Shown here: positions 1 to 7,682 of the stretch, in pieces
How the letters are laid out: every line of letters starts with the position of its first letter
Numbering within the stretch: position 1 is the stretch's first letter
Assembly: GCF_003854935.1 (NCBI RefSeq)
Contig: NZ_CP033969.1
Location: 496,001-560,000 of the forward strand
DNA length: 64,000 nt
Direction: 5' to 3'
Source of the DNA: Cupriavidus pauculus
Lineage (GTDB): Bacteria; Pseudomonadota; Gammaproteobacteria; Burkholderiales; Burkholderiaceae
Position numbers and translations under genes: made by a program
Notes under the pieces: model-generated
What the model was told of the DNA's origin: nothing
What the model saw: the letters and a program-made list of their open reading frames with translations, nothing else
Database searches by the model: none

Positions 1-16
1 ATTGACCCCTTTCCCA

Positions 17-1288
17 ATGTTTAGTTTCTGGAAGAAGCGCAAGGCCGAGCCGGCTCCCGCGCCCGTCGAGCCGCCGGTTGCCGCGCCGGAACCCGTGTCC
101 GCGCCCGCCCAGGCTCCGGTCCCGACGCCCGCCCCCGCGCCGGCCCCGCTTCCCGCGCCCGCTCCGGTGCCGGTGCCAGTCCCCGTTCCGGTGCCTGTGC
201 CTGTGCCTGTGCCGATGCCGATGCCGGCGCCGGCCCCCGCACCCCAGCCGGCGCCAAGCCCGGTGCCGGTTCCCGTCCCGGTCCCGGTGCCCGCGCAGGT
301 CCCGCCGCCCCCGCCCGCCCCGGTCGCCTACGAGCCGCCAGTGGTCGAGGAACTCGAACTGGTTCCCCCGCCCGCGCCCACGCCCGAGGCCAAGCGCGGC
401 TGGATGACGCGCCTGAAGGCGGGCCTGTCGAAGACAAGCCGCAACATCGGCGTGCTGTTCGTCGGCGTGAAGGTCGACGAGGCCCTGTTCGAGGAACTGG
501 AAACCGCGCTGCTGATGTCCGACGCCGGCGTGGAGGCCACGGAATACCTGCTCGACCAGTTGCGCCGCCGCGTCAAGAACGACCGCATCGAGACGGCCGA
601 AGGCGTCAAGACCGCGCTGAAGGACCTGCTGGTGGAGCTGCTCAAGCCGCTGGAAAAGACCATGGAACTGGGCCGCGAGCAGCCGCTGGTGATGATGATC
701 GCCGGCGTCAACGGCGCGGGCAAGACCACCAGCATCGGCAAGCTCTGCAAGCACTTCCAGTCGTACCACCAGTCCGTGCTGCTGGCCGCCGGCGACACCT
801 TCCGCGCCGCCGCGCGCGAGCAGCTGACGATCTGGGGCGAACGCAACAACGTGACCGTCGTCGCCCAGGAAAGCGGCGACCCGGCTGCCGTGATCTTCGA
901 CGCCGTGAACGCCGCCCGCGCCCGCAAGATCGACATCGTGATGGCCGACACGGCCGGCCGCCTGCCTACGCAGTTGCACCTGATGGAAGAACTCAAGAAG
1001 GTCAAGCGCGTGGTCGGCAAGGCGATGCCTACCGCCCCGCACGAATGCCTGCTGGTGATCGACGCCAACACGGGGCAGAACGCGCTGGCCCAGACCCGCG
1101 CATTCGACGACGCCCTGGGCCTGACCGGCCTGATCGTGACCAAGCTGGACGGCACGGCCAAGGGCGGCATCCTGGCAGCCATCGCCCGCCAGCGCCCGAT
1201 CCCCGTCTACTTCATCGGCGTGGGCGAAAAGGTGGAAGACCTGCAGCCCTTCCGGGCCGAGGAGTTCGCGGAAGCGTTGCTGGGGTGA
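17..1288 (+). CDS. ftsY: Signal recognition particle receptor FtsY
   Basis: FtsY is the SRP receptor GTPase that docks ribosome-SRP complexes at the inner membrane for co-translational insertion. The 423-residue protein has a variable N-terminal A domain followed by the NG GTPase domain. The P-loop GVNGAGKTT lies near residue 230, DTAGR near 310 and TKLDG near 375, all intact. The ATG at 17 gives MFSFWKKRK, a basic amphipathic start typical of FtsY; no complete upstream context is visible. The A domain is unusual: residues about 15-120 are almost entirely Pro-Ala and Pro-Val dipeptide repeats. A strong terminator follows directly. The identification is secure. Confidence 0.97.
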   Translation: MFSFWKKRKAEPAPAPVEPPVAAPEPVSAPAQAPVPTPAPAPAPLPAPAPVPVPVPVPVPVPVPVPMPMPAPAPAPQPAPSPVPVPVPVPVPAQVPPPPPAPVAYEPPVVEELELVPPPAPTPEAKRGWMTRLKAGLSKTSRNIGVLFVGVKVDEALFEELETALLMSDAGVEATEYLLDQLRRRVKNDRIETAEGVKTALKDLLVELLKPLEKTMELGREQPLVMMIAGVNGAGKTTSIGKLCKHFQSYHQSVLLAAGDTFRAAAREQLTIWGERNNVTVVAQESGDPAAVIFDAVNAARARKIDIVMADTAGRLPTQLHLMEELKKVKRVVGKAMPTAPHECLLVIDANTGQNALAQTRAFDDALGLTGLIVTKLDGTAKGGILAAIARQRPIPVYFIGVGEKVEDLQPFRAEEFAEALLG

Positions 1289-1321
1289 GACGGCCGCCCG
1301 CTGGCGACGCCCACCGGCAAG

Positions 1322-1350
1322 AAAAAACCCCGCCTTGGCGGGGTTTTTTC
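1322..1350 (+). terminator. Rho-independent terminator after ftsY (bidirectional)
   Basis: A stem AAAACCCCGCC / GGCGGGGTTTT with a TT loop is followed by a T run. A-rich and T-rich flanks on both sides suggest it also stops the convergent minus-strand gene at 1405-1869. Confidence 0.9.
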
Positions 1351-1404
1351 TTGGCAGTCTGATTTCGGGCCCCTGTCGATGGTTTGGGAATCCGTCATCC
1401 TTCG

Positions 1405-1869
1405 TTATTGCACAGCCAAGTCCATATCAAGTGGTGGCTCGAACGCGGCCGTATCATCGGTCCAGCCGTATATGGCGCCGCCACACCAGACGCGAAAATT
1501 GAAAAGCACCTTCATATTGGCCTGGAACGCCCGGCATCGCGTGCCAGGCGGCACGATATGGACAGGCGCGTCACGACCGAGCATGCCTTCAAAATGCCTG
1601 TACAGGGGAACCGGCTTTGCCGTCACGCGCCCCGGGACATCGAGGACATAGCCGCCCAGGTAAAACCATGCGCCGAGGACAAGCACGGTCGCCGCCGCTA
1701 GTTTGGCAAATCTACCAATTGTCCGACGCACCACCTTGATAACCTTTGGGATAAAACCTTCTTTCAATAAGCCGATCCGATTCCGGCACGGTGTCTCCCG
1801 ATAGTCGAAGGCCACCACCCTAATCCGCCTGCCGGAAGCCTTCCCTGCGCTATCGCAACCCTGCGCCAC
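1405..1869 (-). CDS. Hypothetical single-pass membrane protein
   Basis: I do not recognise a family. The 154-residue product has a basic N-terminal half followed by one hydrophobic segment near residues 55-75 (AAATVLVLGAWFYLGGY), then an approximately 80-residue presumably extracytoplasmic part with two Cys and several aromatic residues. The only start for the full frame is a GTG at 1869, so the true start may be further in. It lies alone between ftsY (convergent) and maiA and is less GC-rich than its neighbours. The frame is supported by the terminators on both sides; function is unknown. Confidence 0.55.
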   Translation of the reverse strand: MAQGCDSAGKASGRRIRVVAFDYRETPCRNRIGLLKEGFIPKVIKVVRRTIGRFAKLAAATVLVLGAWFYLGGYVLDVPGRVTAKPVPLYRHFEGMLGRDAPVHIVPPGTRCRAFQANMKVLFNFRVWCGGAIYGWTDDTAAFEPPLDMDLAVQ

Positions 1870-1876
1870 GTGGCAA

Positions 1877-1907
1877 GAAAAAGCCCGGCATCGAGCCGGG
1901 CTTTTTG
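1877..1907 (-). terminator. Terminator after maiA
   Basis: The stem AGCCCGGC/GCCGGGCT is flanked by A5 and T5, so it is symmetric. It lies just downstream of maiA on the minus strand. Confidence 0.85.
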
Positions 1908-1937
1908 TCGCTCACATCAGAAAACCGCCAGATCGCC

Positions 1938-2585
1938 TCACTCGCTATCCGGCTGCGCTCCCGGTGCCGCCTTCTGGAACGCTTCCAGTTCCATGCAGTT
2001 TGCGTGGATGCGGGCGATGGTCGGGAACGGGGTCAGGTCGATGTTGAAGCGTTGTGAATTGAACACCTGGGGCACCAGGCACAGGTCGATCAGCGTCGGA
2101 TAGTCGCCGAACGCGTAGCGGCCAACGTGGCCGAGTTGCGACAGGTTGATTTCCAGCGATGCAAAGCCCTGTTCGATCCAGTGGCGGTACCAGGCATCCT
2201 TGGCGTCGTCCTCCACCTTCAGCGTGTGCTTGAGGTACTTGAGCACGCGCAGGTTATTGAGCGGGTGAATCTCGCAGGCGATTTCCTGGGCCAGGCCGCG
2301 CACGATGGCGCGGTCGAACGGGTCGCGGGGCAGCAGTGCCGGCTCGGGGTGGGTCTCGTCGAGGTATTCGATGATGGCCATCGACTGGATCAGCGGACGG
2401 CCGTCCACCACCAGCGTCGGCACCACGCCGTCGGCGTTCAGGGCCCGGTACTCGGGCTTGAGCTGCATGCCACCGTCCTTGAGCAGGTGCACGCCCTTGT
2501 AGTCGTAGGGCAGGCCCTTCAGGTTCAGGGCGATGCGGACGCGGAACGAGGCCGAGCTGCGGAAGTAGCTGTGGAGTGCCAGCAT
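1938..2585 (-). CDS. maiA: Maleylacetoacetate isomerase (zeta-class glutathione transferase)
   Basis: Isomerises maleylacetoacetate (or maleylpyruvate) to the fumaryl form using glutathione, in tyrosine/homogentisate or gentisate breakdown; cytoplasmic. The 215 residues start with the zeta-class signature region YFRSSASFRVRIALNLKGL (residues 6-24; SSxxxRxR catalytic loop), followed by the thioredoxin-fold GSH site (VPTLVVDG, then QSMAIIEYLDE) and an all-helical C-terminal domain. It lies 4 bp downstream of the fumarylacetoacetase-family gene, so the two are clearly co-transcribed. A gentisate-type role (maleylpyruvate isomerase) is the alternative. Confidence 0.9.
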   Translation of the reverse strand: MLALHSYFRSSASFRVRIALNLKGLPYDYKGVHLLKDGGMQLKPEYRALNADGVVPTLVVDGRPLIQSMAIIEYLDETHPEPALLPRDPFDRAIVRGLAQEIACEIHPLNNLRVLKYLKHTLKVEDDAKDAWYRHWIEQGFASLEINLSQLGHVGRYAFGDYPTLIDLCLVPQVFNSQRFNIDLTPFPTIARIHANCMELEAFQKAAPGAQPDSE

Positions 2586-2589
2586 GGCC

Positions 2590-3291
2590 TTACGCCACCT
2601 TGACGGTCAGGTCGCCCACGCCCTCGATGTGGCACTGCATGACGTCGCCCTTGACCACCGGGCCCACGCCTTCGGGGGTGCCGCTGTAGATCAGGTCGCC
2701 CGGCTGCAGTGCGAACAGCTTCGACAGGTACGACACCATCTCCGGCACCGACCAGATCAGGTCCGACAGATCGCCGCGCTGCTTTTCCACGCCGTTCACG
2801 GCCAGCGTCACGGCGCCCTTCTGCGGATGGCCGATGGCGGACACCGGCACGATCGGGCCGATCGGCGCCGACTTGTCGAACGCCTTGCCGGTTTCCCAGG
2901 GCCGGCCGGTCTTCTTCGACTCGTTCTGCAGGTCGCGGCGGGTCATGTCCAGGCCGATGGCGTAGCCGTAGACGTGGCTGGCGGCCTGGTCCACGGGGAT
3001 GTCGGTACCGCCCTTGCCGATGGCGACGACCAGCTCCACCTCGTAGTGGCAGTTGCCGGTGCCCGGCGGGTACGGGAAGGTGCCCTCGGCGCCGTCGGCC
3101 ACGTAGCTGACGGCGTCGGACGGCTTGCAAAAGAAAAACGGCGGTTCACGGTCGGGGTCCGAGCCCATTTCGCGCGCATGCGCGGCATAATTGCGACCCA
3201 CGCAATAGACCCGGCGCACGGGGAAGCTTGCATTGCTGCCACGCACCGGTACGCCCAGGGGGGCCTGCGGGGCAAAGACGAACTCGGTCAT
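2590..3291 (-). CDS. Fumarylacetoacetate hydrolase family protein
   Basis: A FAH-fold hydrolase of 233 residues, expected to cleave fumarylpyruvate or fumarylacetoacetate after the adjacent isomerase. The characteristic motif [14 protein letters not shown] occurs near residue 30, FFCKPSDAV near 52, and the metal-binding acidic residues in [14 protein letters not shown] near 83 (E-x-E), with a late [10 protein letters not shown] motif. The ATG at 3291 was chosen over the much longer upstream frame because a GGAGAG ribosome site precedes it and homologues start with a similar short leader. It shares an operon with maiA (4-bp gap). Substrate (fumarylpyruvate versus fumarylacetoacetate) cannot be decided from sequence alone. 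Confidence 0.9.
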   Translation of the reverse strand: MTEFVFAPQAPLGVPVRGSNASFPVRRVYCVGRNYAAHAREMGSDPDREPPFFFCKPSDAVSYVADGAEGTFPYPPGTGNCHYEVELVVAIGKGGTDIPVDQAASHVYGYAIGLDMTRRDLQNESKKTGRPWETGKAFDKSAPIGPIVPVSAIGHPQKGAVTLAVNGVEKQRGDLSDLIWSVPEMVSYLSKLFALQPGDLIYSGTPEGVGPVVKGDVMQCHIEGVGDLTVKVA

Positions 3292-3468
3292 CCAACTCTC
3301 CTGCTTTCTATTTTTGATGGGACGCCACGCCGGTGCATTTGGCTTCTCCCCGGTGTCAGGGGTCGGGCGGCGCGGCAGGGGCCAAGCATACACCCGGCGT
3401 CCGGCGGCATACAGGGGGTGCAGACCCGGCGCGAATCTTGCATATTGCACTGCAACCAAGCGACCGCC

Positions 3469-4104
3469 ATGACCCGCCGCCATCCGCCCCCACCTGCCAG
3501 TCCGCCGCCGGCCGCGGGACCCCGCATCCTGCGCATCCTGCTGGTGCGGGACCCGCACGACGCCGATCCGCTCAACGTGGAGACCATCCGCGCCGGACTG
3601 GCGCAGGCCGGCTTCACGGCGGTGCAGACCGTCGAGGCGGACCTGCGTCTGCCCGACGTGATCGCCGCCACGCTGCCGGACCTCGTCATCATCGCGTCCG
3701 AATCGGCCGCCCGCGACACGATCGAGCATGTCTGCGTGTCGACCCAGCACGCGCCGCGGCCCATCGTGCTCTTTACCGACAACGACGACGCCCAGCGCAT
3801 CAAGGCCGCGCTGTCGGCCGGCATCACGGCCTATATCGTCGACGGGCTGCGCGCCGAGCGCGTCAAGACCGTGCTGGACGTGGCCTACGCCCGCTTCGAA
3901 CTGGACCAGCAGCTCCGCGCCGAGCTGGACGCCACCCGGCTGCAGCTTGCCGAGCGCAAGACCGTCGAGCGCGCCAAGGGCCTGCTGATGGAGGCGCGCG
4001 GCATCAGCGAGGACGAAGCGTTCAAGCGCCTGCGCTCGATGGCCATGGAACGCGGCATCAAGCTGGCCGACGCCGCCCAGCGCGTGATCGACGTAATGGG
4101 CTGA
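3469..4104 (+). CDS. nasT: ANTAR-domain RNA-binding regulator, NasT-like
   Basis: Probable nitrate/nitrite-responsive antiterminator. The 211 residues contain a receiver-like domain (about 20-140) and a C-terminal ANTAR domain (about 150-209; [27 protein letters not shown]), which in this family binds paired hexaloop hairpins in leader RNA. It is divergent from the fumarylacetoacetase-family gene and lies just upstream of a leader of exactly that kind before nrtA. Oddity: where NasT-type receivers have the phospho-acceptor Asp, the sequence reads [10 protein letters not shown], with Ala at about residue 76, so it is probably not phosphorylated. Control by a sensor partner (NasS-type) is known in the family, but no nasS gene is in the window. 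Confidence 0.88.
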   Translation: MTRRHPPPPASPPPAAGPRILRILLVRDPHDADPLNVETIRAGLAQAGFTAVQTVEADLRLPDVIAATLPDLVIIASESAARDTIEHVCVSTQHAPRPIVLFTDNDDAQRIKAALSAGITAYIVDGLRAERVKTVLDVAYARFELDQQLRAELDATRLQLAERKTVERAKGLLMEARGISEDEAFKRLRSMAMERGIKLADAAQRVIDVMG

Positions 4105-4121
4105 CGCCCGCCCTGCCCGGA

Positions 4122-4146
4122 CTTGTGCATGCACAAGCCGGGTGCC
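4122..4146 (+). promoter_or_regulatory. Palindrome / NtrC-like site upstream of nrtA
   Basis: CTTGTGCATGCACAAG (4122-4137) is a perfect 16-bp inverted repeat directly after nasT. Overlapping it, TGCAC-N7-GTGCC (4130-4146) matches the NtrC site pattern TGCAC-N7-GTGCA with one mismatch. Further TGCACC half-sites lie at 4219 and 4280. Position upstream of a sigma-54-like promoter fits an enhancer, but this is inferred from pattern only. Confidence 0.45.
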
Positions 4147-4295
4147 GCACCACTTTCCCCCGCCGCACTGCCACGATCCCGCCGCCACCCTGGCGCGTGC
4201 CGGGCCATGCCCGCCGCGTGCACCGTCCGCAGGCTTTGCGCCTCCGGATGGGGAAAACCGCCGCCCGGCCAGGAATTTGTGCACCGCAACGAGCA

Positions 4296-4310
4296 TGGCA
4301 TGGCGCTTGC
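4296..4310 (+). promoter_or_regulatory. Sigma-54-like promoter of the nrt operon
   Basis: TGGCATGGCGCTTGC matches the sigma-54 pattern TGGCACG-N4-TTGC with one mismatch and exact spacing between the invariant GG and GC. Transcription would start near 4322, a few bases before hairpin P1, so the leader RNA would begin where the ANTAR target begins. Confidence 0.6.
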
Positions 4311-4325
4311 GTGATTGGCATCCAA

Positions 4326-4422
4326 GGCCAACGACGGCCGGCAGTCCCGAGCCTCACCCCGTAGCACCGGCATCACCGGCATCACCACAACATGACTGCA
4401 CGCGGGTCAACGACGACCCGCG
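4326..4422 (+). promoter_or_regulatory. Two-hairpin ANTAR-type leader RNA (P1 and P2)
   Basis: P1 (4326-4339) is GGCC-AACGAC-GGCC. P2 (4401-4422) is CGCGGGTC-AACGAC-GACCCGCG, a perfect 8-bp stem. Both carry the identical hexaloop AACGAC, with A at loop position 1 and G at position 4, as known for ANTAR target RNAs. The 61-nt spacing between them is long for the family. They sit between an ANTAR regulator gene and an intrinsic terminator ahead of nrtA. Confidence 0.75.
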
Positions 4423-4436
4423 CGGCATCGGACAAC

Positions 4437-4505
4437 GGCGTCCTGCACCGTCCCCGGCCTCTCATCGACGATGGCCGGCGGCGGTCGGGACGCCTTTTTT
4501 CTTTT
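4437..4505 (+). terminator. Leader attenuator terminator before nrtA
   Basis: Nested stems GGCGTCC/GGACGCC and CCGGCC/GGCCGG are followed by TTTTTTCTTTT. It ends 13 bp before the nrtA ATG, so it would abort transcription unless antiterminated, presumably by the ANTAR protein acting at P1/P2. Confidence 0.85.
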
Positions 4506-4518
4506 CGGAGCCCTTGCA

Positions 4519-5829
4519 ATGCCCTCTCGCCTCAAGATCGCCAAGCCAGACGTCGCCGACAACGCCGCCGCCGACCACGCCCCCGCCAGCAACGGCCGCC
4601 GCCGGGCGCTGGCCACCATCGCCGGCGCCAGCGTGATGACGCTGGTGGACCCGCTGGTGCGCAGCGGCGCCTGGGCGGCCGGCTCCGACGCGCCGGAGAA
4701 GACCGAGGTCAAGATCGGCTTTATCCCGCTGACCGACTGCGCCTCGGTGGTGATGGCGTCCACGCTGGGCCTGGACAAGAAATACGGCATCAAGATCACC
4801 CCGAGCAAGGAGGCGTCATGGGCGGCCGTGCGCGACAAGCTCGTCAACGGCGAGCTGGACGCCGCGCACGTGCTCTACGGGCTGATCTACGGCGTGCAGC
4901 TCGGCATCGGCGGCCCCAAGAAGGACATGGCCGTGCTGATGAACCTGAACCACAACGGCCAGGCCATCACGCTGTCGCAGAAGCTGGCCGACAAGGGCGT
5001 GCGCGACGGCGCCAGCCTGAAGGCGCAGATGGCGAAGGAAAAGCGCGAGTACGTGTTCGCCCAGACCTTCCCCACGGGCACGCACGCGATGTGGCTCTAC
5101 TACTGGCTGGCGGCCAACGGCATCAACCCGATGCAGGACGCCAAGGCCATCACCGTGCCGCCGCCGCAGATGGTGGCCAACATGCGCGTGGGCAACATGG
5201 ACGGCTTCTGCGTGGGCGAACCCTGGGGCGCGCGGGCGATTGCCGACAAGATCGGCTTCACGGCCGAGACCACGCAGTCGATCTGGAAGGACCACCCGGA
5301 GAAGACGCTCGGCACCACGGCCGATTTCGTGCAGAAGCACCCGAACACGGCGCGCGCGATGGTGGCGGCCATCCTGGAGGCGTCGAAGTTCATCGACGCG
5401 TCGGCCTCGAACCGCCGCAAGACCGCCGAGACCATCGCCGCCAAGTCCTACGTCAACACCGACATGGACATCATCCTGGACCGCATGCTGGGCCGCTACA
5501 GCAACGGCCTGGGCAAGACCTGGGACGACCCCGACGCGATGAAGTTCTACCAGGACGGCCAGGCCAACTACCCGTTCCTGTCCGATGGCATGTGGTTCCT
5601 GACCCAGCACAAGCGCTGGGGCCTGCTCAAGGACCATCCGGACTACCTGGCCGTGGCGCGGCAGGTGAACCGGATCGACATCTACAAGCAGGGCGCCGCC
5701 GCGGCGCAGGTGCCGCTGCCCAAGGGCGACTTCCGCACCGCGAAGCTGATCGATGGCGTTACCTGGGACGCCACCAAGGACCCGAAGGCGTACGCCGACG
5801 GCTTCAGGATCAAGGCAGCCGCCCTCTGA
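4519..5829 (+). CDS. nrtA: Nitrate ABC transporter substrate-binding protein
   Basis: Periplasmic binding protein of the NrtA/CmpA family (nitrate, nitrite or bicarbonate); 436 residues, usual for the family. An N-terminal Tat-like signal has consecutive Arg at residues 27-29 followed by a hydrophobic stretch ending AWAAG. The mature part begins KIGFIPLTDCASVV, the typical family start, and contains GEPWGARAI and further family motifs. The ATG at 4519 is preceded by GGAG with 8-nt spacing; the longer upstream frame would overlap the attenuator terminator. It is the first gene of nrtABC and nitrate specificity is supported by the adjacent ANTAR regulator. Confidence 0.92.
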   Translation: MPSRLKIAKPDVADNAAADHAPASNGRRRALATIAGASVMTLVDPLVRSGAWAAGSDAPEKTEVKIGFIPLTDCASVVMASTLGLDKKYGIKITPSKEASWAAVRDKLVNGELDAAHVLYGLIYGVQLGIGGPKKDMAVLMNLNHNGQAITLSQKLADKGVRDGASLKAQMAKEKREYVFAQTFPTGTHAMWLYYWLAANGINPMQDAKAITVPPPQMVANMRVGNMDGFCVGEPWGARAIADKIGFTAETTQSIWKDHPEKTLGTTADFVQKHPNTARAMVAAILEASKFIDASASNRRKTAETIAAKSYVNTDMDIILDRMLGRYSNGLGKTWDDPDAMKFYQDGQANYPFLSDGMWFLTQHKRWGLLKDHPDYLAVARQVNRIDIYKQGAAAAQVPLPKGDFRTAKLIDGVTWDATKDPKAYADGFRIKAAAL

Positions 5830-5866
5830 TCCCGACTACTCACCGCTCTTCGGAAAGGAGCTTGCC

Positions 5867-6775
5867 GTGAACGCTATCGCCTCGACGTCTCCCAAGGGTG
5901 CTGCCATGGACGCAGACGCCATCGACCCGGAAGCCAAGGAGCACACGCGCCGCCGCGCGCAGGAACTGGCCGCCCAGGCCCGGCTGGCCGCGCGGCGCGA
6001 TGCTGTCGCGCGCGGCGTGCTGGGCTGCGTGCCGCCGCTGGCCGGCTTCGTGCTGTTCCTGCTGGTCTGGCACGGCATCGCCACGCTGATCCCGGCGCTG
6101 CCCACGCCGGGCGCCACGTGGAACGCGGCCGTGCCGCTGTTCTCGGACCCGTTCTATCGCAACGGCCCCAACGACCAGGGCATCGGCTGGAACGTGCTGG
6201 CGTCGCTGGCGCGCGTGGCGGCAGGCTTTGGCATGGCGGCCGTGATCGGCATCCCGGCCGGCTTCCTGCTCGGGCGCTTCGCGTTCCTGAATGCGATGGC
6301 CGCGCCGGTGATCAGCCTGCTGCGGCCGGTGTCGCCGCTGGCGTGGCTGCCCATCGGCCTGCTGCTGTTCAAGGCGGCCAACCCGGCGGCCATCTGGGCC
6401 ATCTTCATCTGCTCGATCTGGCCGATGATCATCAACACGGCCGTGGGCGTGACGCGCGTGCCACAGGACTACCTGAACGTGGCGCGCGTGCTGGACCTGT
6501 CCGAGTGGACGGTCTTCCGCAAGGTGCTGTTCCCGGCCGTGCTGCCGTACATGCTGACCGGCGTGCGGCTGTCCATCGGCACGGCATGGCTGGTGATCGT
6601 GGCCGCCGAGATGCTGACGGGCGGCACCGGCATCGGCTTCTGGCTCTGGGACGAGTGGAACAACCTCAAGGTCGAGCATATCGTCATCGCCATCTTCATC
6701 ATCGGCGTCGTGGGCCTGGTGCTGGAGCACCTGCTGCTGGCCCTGGCGCGCCGCTTCAGCTACGGCAACAACTGA
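5867..6775 (+). CDS. nrtB: Nitrate ABC transporter permease
   Basis: Inner-membrane permease of the NrtB family (BPD_transp_1 fold), 302 residues with about six membrane segments. It carries the loop VISLLRPVSPLAWLPIGLLLF and the EAA-type cytoplasmic region around residues 195-215 (LDLSEWTVFRKVLFPAVLPYM), which contacts the ATPase. The start is taken as GTG at 5867 because AAAGGAG precedes it with 6-nt spacing; an ATG at 5906 is the alternative. It is 37 bp after nrtA and 15 bp before the ATPase gene, so it is part of the same operon. Confidence 0.92.
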   Translation: MNAIASTSPKGAAMDADAIDPEAKEHTRRRAQELAAQARLAARRDAVARGVLGCVPPLAGFVLFLLVWHGIATLIPALPTPGATWNAAVPLFSDPFYRNGPNDQGIGWNVLASLARVAAGFGMAAVIGIPAGFLLGRFAFLNAMAAPVISLLRPVSPLAWLPIGLLLFKAANPAAIWAIFICSIWPMIINTAVGVTRVPQDYLNVARVLDLSEWTVFRKVLFPAVLPYMLTGVRLSIGTAWLVIVAAEMLTGGTGIGFWLWDEWNNLKVEHIVIAIFIIGVVGLVLEHLLLALARRFSYGNN

Positions 6776-6790
6776 CCGGGGAGCCACCAC

Positions 6791-7594
6791 ATGGAACGAT
6801 TTGTCAGCATCGAAGGCGTCGGCCAGACGTTCAAGACGCGCAAGGGCCCGTTCGTGGCGCTGCGCGACATCGACCTGTCCATCGCCGAAGGCGAGTTCAT
6901 CACGCTGATCGGGCACTCGGGCTGCGGCAAGTCCACGCTGCTGAACCTGATCGCCGGGCTCACGCTGCCCACGGCCGGGGCGCTGATCTGCGCCGGCCGC
7001 GAGATTGCCGGGCCGGGCCCCGAGCGCGCCGTGGTGTTCCAGAACCATTCGCTGCTGCCGTGGCTGACCTGCTTCGAGAACGTCCACCTGGGCGTGGAGC
7101 GCGTGTTCGGCGCCACCGACAGCAAGGCCCAGCGCCAGGCCCGCACGCACGACGCGCTGGCGCTGGTCGGCCTGACGCACGCGGAAGCGAAGTATCCGCA
7201 CGAGATCTCGGGCGGGATGAAGCAGCGGGTGGGCATTGCGCGGGCGCTGGCGATGCAGCCGAAGGTGTTGCTGATGGACGAGCCGTTCGGCGCGCTCGAC
7301 GCGCTGACCCGCGCCCACCTGCAGGACGAGCTGATCAAGATCGTCGCCCGCACCCGGAGTACGGTGGTCATGGTGACCCACGACGTGGACGAGGCCGTGC
7401 TGCTGGCCGACCGCATCGTCATGATGACCAACGGCCCGGCGGCCACCATCGGCGAGATCCTGGCCGTGGACCTGCCCCGCCCGCGCGACCGCGTGGCGCT
7501 GGCCGACGACCGCACCTACCACGCGTGCCGCACGGCGGTGCTGGACTTCCTGTATCGCAAGCAGCGCAACCCCGCGCTGCAGGAGGCCGCCTGA
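6791..7594 (+). CDS. nrtC: Nitrate ABC transporter ATP-binding protein
   Basis: ABC ATPase powering nitrate uptake with the NrtB-type permease; 267 residues, i.e. the single-domain (NrtD/NasD-like) form, without the substrate-binding-protein fusion found in cyanobacterial NrtC. Walker A GHSGCGKST is near residue 41, signature SGGMKQR near 140, Walker B VLLMDEPFGALD near 160 and the H-loop MVTHDVDEA near 195, all intact. It is third in the nrt operon. The symbol nrtC or nrtD is a matter of convention. Confidence 0.92.
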   Translation: MERFVSIEGVGQTFKTRKGPFVALRDIDLSIAEGEFITLIGHSGCGKSTLLNLIAGLTLPTAGALICAGREIAGPGPERAVVFQNHSLLPWLTCFENVHLGVERVFGATDSKAQRQARTHDALALVGLTHAEAKYPHEISGGMKQRVGIARALAMQPKVLLMDEPFGALDALTRAHLQDELIKIVARTRSTVVMVTHDVDEAVLLADRIVMMTNGPAATIGEILAVDLPRPRDRVALADDRTYHACRTAVLDFLYRKQRNPALQEAA

Positions 7595-7682
7595 GCACGC
7601 CCCGGCCCGCCGCGGACGCGATCCGGCGGGCATCGTGGGCTATCATGAACCCCAAACCCACCCCACGATTCCCCGCCGCACC

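Noticed and set aside
2584-3468. Upstream extension of the nasT-like frame
   Set aside because: It overlaps the fumarylacetoacetase-family gene on the other strand; the receiver domain starts only after the ATG at 3469.
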